Of a stretch of 64,000 nt of DNA, positions 28,212 through 35,501 are shown in pieces. Every line of letters starts with the position of its first letter. Positions within the stretch are counted from its first letter, which is position 1. The DNA comes from Pseudobdellovibrionaceae bacterium (GTDB lineage: Bacteria > Bdellovibrionota > Bdellovibrionia > Bdellovibrionales > Bdellovibrionaceae). Location: assembly GCA_016785955.1 (NCBI GenBank), contig JAEUWH010000047.1, positions 1-64,000 on the forward strand, read 5' to 3'. Position numbers and translations under genes: made by a program. The notes under the pieces are model-generated. The model was not told where the DNA came from, ran no database searches, and was given only the letters and a program-made list of their open reading frames with translations.

Positions 28212-29151
28212 GATTCTCCAGTGCGTGCGTTATGAACGTGTACGCGGCAAGAGCCGCTGATTTTTGGGTGACGCTTTGAACATCAAGCGGGGGTGAGACT
28301 TCGTATATTCCCAGGTGGTTCCAAATGGGAAACTGTTGTAATCCATCAAGTAATGCTTTTACCGAGTTAAAACTAAGGCCTCCTGGCCAAGATTGAGAGC
28401 ACCCTGGTGCTTCGCTTGCTGTGATGGCATCAATATCTAAACTTAAAAACACTGGTTGATTGAAGTGAGCGCTAACAAGGCTATTTAAAACTGTTTTCAT
28501 GCCTTGGCTTTCAATATCGTCTTTCATGAAAATTTGAACATTGTTTTGGCGAGCATAGTTTAAATGAAATTCGGAATTGCAATGTGGTTGAATACCAATT
28601 TGAACAAGGTCAAATTGCGTAGAAAATTTTTCGATTATCTTGAAAAATGGAGTTCCAGAATTGACGCCATTTTTATCTGAACGAACATCCAGATGAGCGT
28701 CAACATTGATGACCAGAGGGCGGCGGTTTTGTTTTAATTCTCGCTGAATAAACGTGCTGACGTCGCAGTAGGCCCAATCATGTCCACCACCAAATGACAA
28801 AATCTTGTTTTGATTTTGATTTAGTATTTCCAGGGTTTTGATCACTAATAATTGATCATTTGCAAGATCTGTTGCCGTTGAAAAATCACCGATATCAAAA
28901 ATTTTATTTCGGAACGATTCCTGTGCGACAAGTTTGTATAAGATTTGACGAATTCCAGAAGGGCCTTCTTTAGCCCCGATACGTCCGCCGTTAGCTTGGA
29001 TGCCCCGATCGTCCGAATAGCCAATGACGACGAGACTGTTGCTGATTGTTTCCCACTGGAGGTCCGCTGTAACGACATCACCTAAACGTAAATCGGTCGC
29101 ATCATTTTTTGTAAAAAATAGGTTCTTATTAGGAAGAGCAAAAAAGCTCAT
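28201..29151 (-). CDS. Arginase/formimidoylglutamase-family metallohydrolase
   Basis: This 316-residue protein belongs to the ureohydrolase fold with a two-manganese site. It has the metal motifs GGGHDW, NVDAHLDVRSD and SLDIDAITASEAPGCS, and the typical GAKEGPSGIRQIL near the N-terminus. The GGGHD and DAITASEAPG variants are closer to formimidoylglutamase (HutG) than to arginase. No other histidine-degradation genes are present in the window. It is in a tight minus-strand series: its start overlaps the preceding secreted-protein gene by 4 bases and its end overlaps the PLP enzyme by 11. The substrate cannot be named from sequence; a C-N hydrolase next to tryptophan dioxygenase could act on formylkynurenine. 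Confidence 0.82.
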   Translation of the reverse strand: MSFFALPNKNLFFTKNDATDLRLGDVVTADLQWETISNSLVVIGYSDDRGIQANGGRIGAKEGPSGIRQILYKLVAQESFRNKIFDIGDFSTATDLANDQLLVIKTLEILNQNQNKILSFGGGHDWAYCDVSTFIQRELKQNRRPLVINVDAHLDVRSDKNGVNSGTPFFKIIEKFSTQFDLVQIGIQPHCNSEFHLNYARQNNVQIFMKDDIESQGMKTVLNSLVSAHFNQPVFLSLDIDAITASEAPGCSQSWPGGLSFNSVKALLDGLQQFPIWNHLGIYEVSPPLDVQSVTQKSAALAAYTFITHALENHGV

Positions 29152-29696
29152 TTTGAAATTTTACTCAGCATCACTTCTCTTTTAAAAGCGCCGGTCTGAG
29201 TGTCAAAAAAACGAATCGAGGCGCGAGACTCTGCAACGACAAGCTTAGAGAAGTAAATTCGATCGGTATCGGTTAAAAACATCCCCCAGGAATTGCCGTC
29301 CGCCGGAGTAATCGAGTAATTCAAGGATGCCGGCTTGGGTTTTGATACTTGACCAGCAGAATACAAACTAAGACTGCTAAAGTCTTGAACTTGAAAAATC
29401 CCCATCGATGAGGCCCATGTGCCTAAGAAGTTGCTTAGTCCGACAAAATCGATGGTATCTAAGCGTACAATACCAGTGCTCAAAGAATGACCGATACCAG
29501 AAATAAAATCATTTGAGCGGAGTTTTAATAATTGAACGCGGACGTCGCTGTTTTCGGTTGTTAGAACAAATTGATTCGTTTTAGTTTTAAGACTTCGTTG
29601 TGAACCATTTTGAACGATAAAACCTGAAAACGATTCCACGGCCCAGCTTTGAAGAGCAGAGAAAATTAAAGTAATAACTAATACCCTTAAATGCAT
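29148..29696 (-). CDS. Secreted protein of unknown function at the head of the dioxygenase cluster
   Basis: From the ATG at 29696 the product is about 182 residues with a clear signal peptide (HLRVLVITLIFSALQSWA, cut after AWA or AVE). The remainder is beta-rich without a motif I recognise and contains no cysteines. A GTG at 29711 in frame is an alternative start, but neither start has ideal ribosome binding site spacing. The 3' end overlaps the arginase-fold gene by 4 bases (ATGA-type), so it is probably co-transcribed with the tryptophan dioxygenase set. This would place an envelope protein in an otherwise cytoplasmic metabolic cluster. Confidence 0.7.
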   Translation of the reverse strand: MHLRVLVITLIFSALQSWAVESFSGFIVQNGSQRSLKTKTNQFVLTTENSDVRVQLLKLRSNDFISGIGHSLSTGIVRLDTIDFVGLSNFLGTWASSMGIFQVQDFSSLSLYSAGQVSKPKPASLNYSITPADGNSWGMFLTDTDRIYFSKLVVAESRASIRFFDTQTGAFKREVMLSKISK

Positions 29697-29817
29697 GGCC
29701 TTTTGAATCACAGGACGGAATACAGAGTCAAAAATAATTTATAACACTTTGCAATATTGTTGTCGGCAGAAGCAGAAATACGCTTTGTGAAGGGGGTCTG
29801 TATGATAACCTAACGAA

Positions 29818-30357
29818 ATGAAAATACACTTAGTCTGGGGCTTTTTTTTATTTCTGAGTCAAGGGGCATCGGCAGAAATTTTGTTGTCGGCAAATTATTT
29901 TAAATATTCTCGTCAAGATCATCCTTCTTTGGGGGAAGCTGTTCAGTCGGAGATCTCGTCCTATGATATAAATGTTCAGTTGCTATTGTCTTCGCGATTT
30001 GTGTTGGGAGCGACTCAGATGACCGAGACGACCAGCCAATTGGTTCAGGGCAGACGTGAAACGTTGGCGCCAAACATTGGATTTTTTTTAGGCCCAGTTT
30101 TGATCGAAGGCGGGCCGGTGTCGAAGTCCTATGAAAGAGGCAATTTGTCCTTGCCGCAGGAATGGCGTGATGGTCGTGGCTACTATGCAGCTCTTACCGT
30201 GTATGATCGTTGGGCGAGTTGGTTGCTGATTGGATTTCAATTCACTTTTCTGAACATAGAGTATAATAAATACTTTGATGGCAGTGTCGAGCTTGTTAGT
30301 CAAACCAAGACAGTGTCTGTTTTAAATCCCGCTTTTCGATTGAGCTTGGTGTTTTAG
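29818..30357 (+). CDS. Secreted, probably outer-membrane beta-barrel-like protein
   Basis: The 179-residue protein has a signal peptide (KIHLVWGFFLFLSQGASA, cut after ASA). The mature part alternates short amphipathic strands rich in Tyr, Phe and Ser and ends in ...FRLSLVF, a C-terminal aromatic residue typical of barrel proteins recognised by BamA. It would make a small 8-strand barrel. It is divergent from the secreted-protein gene on the other strand and lies 9 bases before NAD synthetase, so they may share a transcript. The function is unknown. Confidence 0.6.
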   Translation: MKIHLVWGFFLFLSQGASAEILLSANYFKYSRQDHPSLGEAVQSEISSYDINVQLLLSSRFVLGATQMTETTSQLVQGRRETLAPNIGFFLGPVLIEGGPVSKSYERGNLSLPQEWRDGRGYYAALTVYDRWASWLLIGFQFTFLNIEYNKYFDGSVELVSQTKTVSVLNPAFRLSLVF

Positions 30358-30366
30358 GAGTCCGAA

Positions 30367-32376
30367 ATGAAGAATGTTCGAGTGGCTGCGGTCAGTTTAA
30401 ATCAAACACCGTTAGCATGGGAAAATAATTTTGATAATATTAAGCAGGCGTTGTTAGAGTGTGATAAAAAATCCGTTCAAATCGTCTGTTTTCCCGAACT
30501 CAGTATTTCTGGCTATGGATGTGAAGATGCGTTTTTATCGCCATTTGTGGCTGAAAAGTCTGTCGAGTTGCTGTTTGCCTTATTGCCATTTACGCGTGGA
30601 AAAATCGTTACATTAGGCCTGCCGTTGTTTTTTAAGGGCAGCGTGTTTAATGTGAGTGCGGTCATTGTTGATGGGCATCTCAAAGGATTGGTGCCGAAAA
30701 AGTTTTTGGCTGGAGATGGCGTTCACTATGAAAATCGTTGGTTCAGACCTTGGGAAAATCAAGCTCTTGAGTCGATGGCGTTAAAATCGGGTGGAGAGAC
30801 TTATCAGGTTTTAATTGGTGATTATTTCTTTGAGATTGGCGGCCTGAAAGTGGGCTTAGAAATTTGTGAAGAAGCGTGGGTGGCTCAGCGAGTGGGGGCC
30901 AGTTTGTCTCGTAAAGGTGTTGATATTATTTTAAATCCCAGCGCATCCCATTTTGCGTTTGGAAAACAAGACGTTCGTAAACGATTTGTTATTGAAGGAT
31001 CGAGAGCTTTTGGTGTGGCCTATGTTTATTCCAACCTTCTGGGAAATGAATCTGGTCGAATTATATTTGATGGTGGGGCTTTGATTGCCAGTAATGGCAT
31101 CTTAGTGATGGAGAGCCCGCGGTTTTCGTATAATGAATTTGAAGTGTATGATGCTGTTGTGGATGTAGAGGCCAATCGTATTCGTCGTCTTCAGACCGCC
31201 AGTTTTAAGCCCGAGTTAGGAGTCCGTGAAGAATCGCAAATTACGATGGATTTTAATTGGACGTTTTTGCCGCCGGTTCGGGCCAAGGTGGAACGGCCAG
31301 CGTGGGAAAAAGTAGAGGCCATTAAAAATGAAGAGTTTTATCGGGCTGTGTGTTTAGGGCTGTTTGATTATCTGCGGAAGAGTCGTTCCCACGGATTTAT
31401 GATTTCCCTCAGCGGAGGCGTAGACTCTTCGGTCGTCACTATTTTGGCGACTCGATGTTTGACAGAGGCGTTACGATTTTTGGGTAAAGATAAATTTGTG
31501 CAAAAACTGAAGTATTTGGGGCCGAACGTTTTCAAAATGGATTGGGACATTCAGCATGTGGTGAAGTCATTGGTGACGACGGTTTATCAGGGGTCTGAAA
31601 ATTCGTCTGTAGAAACAAAAAAGGCGGCGCACGAGCTGTCCAAAGAACTGGGTGTCAGTTTTCATGACTGGAGTATTGCGGCGATTCAAGAAAACTACAA
31701 AGTTTTGATTGAAAACGTGATTCAGCGGAAGCTTACTTGGGAGGCAGATGATATCGCTTTACAGAATATTCAGGCTCGGGTGCGTTCTCCTGGTATATGG
31801 ATGTTTGCAAATATTAAAAATGCTTTATTGCTGGCGACCAGTAATCGCTCCGAAGCCGCGGTAGGATATGCAACAATGGACGGCGATACTTCGGGAGGGC
31901 TGAGTCCTATTGCGGGAGTGGATAAATCGTTTTTAAATAAATGGTTACGTTGGATGAGTGACGTAGGTCCATCGGGCTCGGGCAGTTTATTGAGTTTAAA
32001 GTGTGTTTTCATAAAGCCTCCTACGGCCGAGCTGCGTCCTACAAAAATGCAACAGACCGATGAATCCGATTTGATGCCATATGATGTTTTGAATGTAATC
32101 GAGAAAGAGTTTATTCGAGACCGTCAGCGGCCTCGAGATATTGTTGAAATACTAAAAATTGATTTTCCAATGTATTCTGTTATGGATTTGGCGAAGTTTA
32201 CGATCAAGTTTCTAAAACTTTGGTCGCGGAATCAGTGGAAGCGTGAACGATATGCGCCAGCATTTCATTTGGATGATGAGTCTCTGGATCCCAAAACATG
32301 GTGTCGTTACCCTGTACTTATGTCCTCATTTGAGAGTGAAATTTTCGAGATTCAGGAAAAATATTTAACAAACTAA
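30367..32376 (+). CDS. nadE: Glutamine-dependent NAD synthetase
   Basis: The 669-residue protein fuses an N-terminal nitrilase-type glutaminase (FPELSISGYG with the catalytic Glu, a Lys in LVPKKFLAGDGVHYE, and the Cys in LEICEEAW) with a C-terminal ammonia-dependent NAD synthetase (ISLSGGVDSSVV P-loop). It amidates nicotinate adenine dinucleotide to NAD using glutamine. A GGAG site lies 6 bases before the ATG. It belongs to the longer class that also includes eukaryotic enzymes. The nicotinamidase homologue that follows 22 bases later gives an NAD-metabolism theme. Confidence 0.95.
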   Translation: MKNVRVAAVSLNQTPLAWENNFDNIKQALLECDKKSVQIVCFPELSISGYGCEDAFLSPFVAEKSVELLFALLPFTRGKIVTLGLPLFFKGSVFNVSAVIVDGHLKGLVPKKFLAGDGVHYENRWFRPWENQALESMALKSGGETYQVLIGDYFFEIGGLKVGLEICEEAWVAQRVGASLSRKGVDIILNPSASHFAFGKQDVRKRFVIEGSRAFGVAYVYSNLLGNESGRIIFDGGALIASNGILVMESPRFSYNEFEVYDAVVDVEANRIRRLQTASFKPELGVREESQITMDFNWTFLPPVRAKVERPAWEKVEAIKNEEFYRAVCLGLFDYLRKSRSHGFMISLSGGVDSSVVTILATRCLTEALRFLGKDKFVQKLKYLGPNVFKMDWDIQHVVKSLVTTVYQGSENSSVETKKAAHELSKELGVSFHDWSIAAIQENYKVLIENVIQRKLTWEADDIALQNIQARVRSPGIWMFANIKNALLLATSNRSEAAVGYATMDGDTSGGLSPIAGVDKSFLNKWLRWMSDVGPSGSGSLLSLKCVFIKPPTAELRPTKMQQTDESDLMPYDVLNVIEKEFIRDRQRPRDIVEILKIDFPMYSVMDLAKFTIKFLKLWSRNQWKRERYAPAFHLDDESLDPKTWCRYPVLMSSFESEIFEIQEKYLTN

Positions 32377-32398
32377 GATAATTCACTAAACTAAGTAT

Positions 32399-33031
32399 GT
32401 GAAGTGTTTGCTTGTTCATGATCTTCAAAACGATTTTTTCTCGCAAGGAACAATGCCTGTTGTGAGGCCATTGGATTTTATTGATCGCGTGAATCAAATG
32501 CTGCGGTTGTCTGGTAAGAAATTTGACGCCGTTGTGGCGACGCAAGATTACCATAAGCCTCAGCATCACGCGTTCGCATCGAATAATCCAGGCAAAAAAG
32601 TCGAAGATAAAATTGAGCTGCATCATGATCGTCAAATTTTGTGGCCAGATCACTGTGTTCAAAATACTCCGGGGGCGTCGTTCCATCCAGGATTGGATAT
32701 TTATTACTTCAGTTATGTCGTTCGCAAAGGCATGAATCCTATGTATGATACTGGCAGTGCATTTTTTGACAAAGGGAAGGGTGAGAAGACGCTTCTTGAC
32801 GACTATTTAAAGTTTAAAACGATTAAGGAAGTGTATGTTATTGGTAATGCCATTGATTTGGGTATTACTCAAACGGCCATAGATGGTTTAGAGCTGGGTT
32901 ATAAAATGACGCTTGTCAAAGATCTTTGCCCTAATTTTAAATTACCTGAAGACAAAATTGAATTTCGCTGGGAAGATCTAAAACAAAAAGGTGTTCGGGT
33001 CATTACATCCGACGTCTTAAGTGTTACGTAA
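32399..33031 (+). CDS. Nicotinamidase-like isochorismatase-fold protein lacking the catalytic Cys
   Basis: This 210-residue protein aligns with nicotinamidase PncA: the catalytic Asp (D8 in VHDLQNDF), metal ligands (D50 and H52 in TQDYH, and H85 in LWPDHCVQNT) and the catalytic Lys (K110 in VVRKGMNP) are all present. The nucleophile is not: where PncA has G-x-A-x-D-x-C-V-x-x-T-A, this protein reads GNAIDLGITQTA, with Gly155 replacing Cys. It should therefore not work as a normal amidase. It may bind nicotinamide or a related ring without hydrolysing it, or do another reaction. The start is GTG with a weak ribosome binding site. It is 22 bases after NAD synthetase, with which it is probably co-transcribed. 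Confidence 0.85.
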   Translation: MKCLLVHDLQNDFFSQGTMPVVRPLDFIDRVNQMLRLSGKKFDAVVATQDYHKPQHHAFASNNPGKKVEDKIELHHDRQILWPDHCVQNTPGASFHPGLDIYYFSYVVRKGMNPMYDTGSAFFDKGKGEKTLLDDYLKFKTIKEVYVIGNAIDLGITQTAIDGLELGYKMTLVKDLCPNFKLPEDKIEFRWEDLKQKGVRVITSDVLSVT

Positions 33032-33058
33032 ATACGACTTAATTTGTAAAGGAGTTAT

Positions 33059-33226
33059 ATGAAGAATCTACTTATGTTGAGTTTATTGAGTCTTTCATTA
33101 CTGTTTAGCGCCTGCGCACACAAACATTGCGGTGGTTGTAAAGATGGTGCTTGTAAAATGGAGAAAAAAGATTGCGGTTGCGGCCATAAGCATGACGAAG
33201 TTAAAAAAACTGAAGAAAAAAAGTAG
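33059..33226 (+). CDS. Small Cys/His-rich lipoprotein
   Basis: This 55-residue protein is preceded by AAAGGAG with good spacing before the ATG. It has a lipoprotein signal peptide (lipobox LFSAC, Cys19). The mature part is packed with possible metal ligands: AHKHCGGCKDGACK followed by DCGCGHKHDE, giving five cysteines beyond the lipidated one and four histidines, then a Lys/Glu tail. The pattern suggests a periplasmic metal-binding or metal-storage lipoprotein, but I know no named family. It lies 27 bases after the nicotinamidase-like gene and directly before a strong terminator. Confidence 0.8.
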   Translation: MKNLLMLSLLSLSLLFSACAHKHCGGCKDGACKMEKKDCGCGHKHDEVKKTEEKK

Positions 33227-33243
33227 TTTTTGATTTAAAGACA

Positions 33244-33280
33244 AAGCTGAGTTCTATATAGGCTCAGCTTTTATTTTTTT
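33244..33280 (+). terminator. Rho-independent terminator after the small lipoprotein
   Basis: AAGCTGAG (33244-33251) pairs with CTCAGCTT (33263-33270) around an 11-base loop, followed by TTATTTTTTT. It ends the nadE/nicotinamidase-like/lipoprotein transcript. Its right arm and T-run also encode the last residues of the convergent SelO gene. Confidence 0.88.
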
Positions 33281-34732
33281 ATAAAGAGGACCCCAGTTGT
33301 CCTTGAGTTCAATTTCACTCCAGATAGATTCAATTTCCTCTATAATTAGGCTTTCATTACGAGTGTTGATTTGGGCGTCGTCTAAACGGTCGGTTAGCGA
33401 CGTGTGGGTGTTGATTAAGTTTAGCGTTTTTGGTGAAAAAAAAGTCGTTGTTGCAGAATTATGGGTCCATTTAAGAAGCTCGAAAAAAGAGGCTTCAAAT
33501 TTTTTATTTTTATCTCCATAGAGATCTTGAAAGTAATTTTCAATTATCCTTTGAGTATGGCTAAAGAATACAGATTGGCTGATCTCTTCAAATGGTAGGC
33601 TAAGTATCTCTTTCGTGTCTAAAATAGGATGGCTATTTTCATTGTAGTAGCTTGGCGAAATTTTTTGAAATGCTTTAAGTGTTTGGCTCTCGGATGAGTT
33701 TACGAGGGGAGTTAAATTCATTTTTTTGAAAAAACGTGATGTAAATAAAACGTTAAAGTAGGTTGTGAAATGCCTTTCCAGGTTAGTGAGGTCGGCATCG
33801 GGTTGGGCAAATAAGAGTGTCTTTCGTAGCTCGGTCAAATTCCAAAGAAATGTGGGTGGTTGTTGACCAAAGCAATAGAGCCCTTCATGGTCAAAATAAG
33901 CCGCCGTGAAATGGGGATCATAGCAAGGGAGAAATCGATAGGGGCCGTAGTCAAAGCTTTCGCCAGAAATGTTCATATTGTCGGTGTTTAAAACTCCATG
34001 TACAAATCCTGCGACCATGTAGGATGCGCATAAGTCTGCCATTCGCAGAGTTACCGCATCGAAAAACTGTTCAATTTTCGCCTTGCCGTCCATATTATTT
34101 GAAATTTCTGGATAAAAATATTTCACCGAATAATCAACAAGTTTTAATATATTTTGCTGGCTCTGGAAATAGTGGGCGCGTTGGAAATTGCCGATACGAA
34201 TATGGCCGCGGCTCAACCGAAACAATACGGCGGATCGTGTGGGTGAAGGCTCGTCGTGGCGCTCGAGCGTTTCACCAGTTTCAACAATCGAGAATGTTTT
34301 GCTGGTGAGTACATTTTGTTTTTCTAAAAAATCGGTTGCTAAAAGTTCGCGAACGGCGCCTTTTAGCGTCAGGCGGCCGTCGCCTCGGCGAGAGTAAGGT
34401 GTTTGTCCGCTGCCTTTTGTCCCTAGTTCAAACAGATGTTGATTTTCTAAAAATTGGGCGAATACAAAACCACGTCCGTCGCCTAAATTGGGATTATAAT
34501 GCTGGAACTGATGACCATGATATTTCATCGCCAACGGTGTCGATAAATTATTATTCAAAGGTAAAAACTGTCCAAAATGTTGAAGCCACTCACTGTCTGA
34601 GAGTTGATTCAAATCAAAGCGTTGTGCTTGGGTTTGGTTTCTATATCTTACTTGAAGATGTGAGAATGCGCCGCCCTTAACGGGTGTGTAAAATTCATCT
34701 CCAAGTTCAAGTAAGGGAAATTTTTGAGTCAT
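33254..34732 (-). CDS. selO: SelO-family protein adenylyltransferase (YdiU)
   Basis: The 492-residue protein matches SelO: MKYHGHQFQ and NPNLGDGRG near residues 69-85, the glycine-rich loop GTKGSGQTPYSRRGDGRLTL, and HGVLNTDNMNISGESFDYGP, which holds the catalytic/metal residues of this pseudokinase-like fold. SelO transfers AMP from ATP to protein Ser/Thr/Tyr and is linked to redox control. Many members carry Sec or Cys three residues from the C-terminus (C/U-S-S); this one ends KKIKAEPI and lacks it. It converges with the small lipoprotein gene and its 3' end overlaps that gene's terminator. Confidence 0.93.
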   Translation of the reverse strand: MTQKFPLLELGDEFYTPVKGGAFSHLQVRYRNQTQAQRFDLNQLSDSEWLQHFGQFLPLNNNLSTPLAMKYHGHQFQHYNPNLGDGRGFVFAQFLENQHLFELGTKGSGQTPYSRRGDGRLTLKGAVRELLATDFLEKQNVLTSKTFSIVETGETLERHDEPSPTRSAVLFRLSRGHIRIGNFQRAHYFQSQQNILKLVDYSVKYFYPEISNNMDGKAKIEQFFDAVTLRMADLCASYMVAGFVHGVLNTDNMNISGESFDYGPYRFLPCYDPHFTAAYFDHEGLYCFGQQPPTFLWNLTELRKTLLFAQPDADLTNLERHFTTYFNVLFTSRFFKKMNLTPLVNSSESQTLKAFQKISPSYYNENSHPILDTKEILSLPFEEISQSVFFSHTQRIIENYFQDLYGDKNKKFEASFFELLKWTHNSATTTFFSPKTLNLINTHTSLTDRLDDAQINTRNESLIIEEIESIWSEIELKDNWGPLYKKIKAEPI

Positions 34733-34774
34733 TCCTTAGTGAACTTTGTCGGAGTTTTTGTTTGAAGGCAATAT

Positions 34775-34817
34775 CAAAAAAGAAGAGCGACTCGCATCGA
34801 GGGGGATGTAGTCGCTC
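34775..34817 (-). terminator. Rho-independent terminator of the small heat-shock protein gene
   Basis: On the minus strand GAGCGACT (34817-34810) pairs with AGTCGCTC (34792-34785) around a 17-base loop and is followed by TTCTTTTTTGA. It lies about 50 bases after the hsp20 stop and upstream of selO. Confidence 0.85.
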
Positions 34818-34864
34818 GGGGAAGGGGCAGTCAAAGATGGCTACCCCCTTATGAGGTGGGTCTA

Positions 34865-35374
34865 TTAATGAGGGTCTTCATTTTTTTTGGCGAAAAGTTT
34901 CTGGAAGGTGGACTGTTCGCCTTTTTTAATTTCAATTCGTTTGCTTTCTTTCGCTGGAGTTTTTGGTAAAAACACTTGCAAAACTCCGCTGTCATAGTGG
35001 GCTTCTACTTTCGCCTCATCTATAGTTTCGGGTAGGCGAAAGCTTCGCTCAAAATGTCCGTAATATTTTTCGGTACGGAATGTTCCGTCTTTTTCATTTT
35101 CATGTTGCGACTTTCTTTCTCCGAAAATGCGCAGAACAGAATCATGGAATTCAATTTTAATATCTTCTTCTTTGATTCCTGGTACGTCGAAACTTAATAA
35201 ATAACCTTTGTCATTTTCTTTTATTTCCGCTTGGGGTGAAAACATTTTGTTTGGCAGCGGTGTTTCTGTATCGAAATCACGGCTAAAACCTCGCATTAGA
35301 TCATCAAATTCTTTCCACACGTTCCAGTTAGAATTAAATGAAGGTGATAAGTAATTACGTCGTGTTATATTCAT
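34865..35374 (-). CDS. hsp20: Small heat-shock protein, Hsp20 family
   Basis: The 169-residue protein has the alpha-crystallin domain (about residues 45-145): KGYLLSFDVPGIKEEDIKIE at the first strands, SVLRIFGERK, FERSFRLPETID, and the diagnostic A-x-x-x-n-G-V-L motif as YDSGVLQVFLPK. It is an ATP-independent chaperone that holds unfolded proteins. A GGAGC ribosome binding site precedes the ATG. A sigma-32-like promoter lies about 90 bases upstream (separate entry) and a terminator follows, so it is probably a single-gene heat-inducible transcript. Confidence 0.95.
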   Translation of the reverse strand: MNITRRNYLSPSFNSNWNVWKEFDDLMRGFSRDFDTETPLPNKMFSPQAEIKENDKGYLLSFDVPGIKEEDIKIEFHDSVLRIFGERKSQHENEKDGTFRTEKYYGHFERSFRLPETIDEAKVEAHYDSGVLQVFLPKTPAKESKRIEIKKGEQSTFQKLFAKKNEDPH

Positions 35375-35458
35375 AAAAGCTCCTTTTTTTAGTTTAGGGA
35401 ATTTGTCAATTCACCTATAAATTGGAAGACTTTTTTTTATCTTCCTGTTACGTAGCAA

Positions 35459-35486
35459 ACATGGGTTTGATATTTTTACTGTCAAG
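35459..35486 (-). promoter_or_regulatory. Sigma-32-like heat-shock promoter for hsp20
   Basis: Reading the minus strand, CTTGACA (35486-35480) is followed after 14 bases by CCCATGT (35465-35459). These resemble the sigma-32 (RpoH) boxes CTTGAAA and CCCCATNT at proper spacing, about 85 bases before the hsp20 start. The plus-strand aldehyde dehydrogenase gene begins 16 bases beyond the -35 box, so the region serves divergent genes. Confidence 0.55.
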
Positions 35487-35501
35487 GTTTAGAGTTCTTG
35501 T

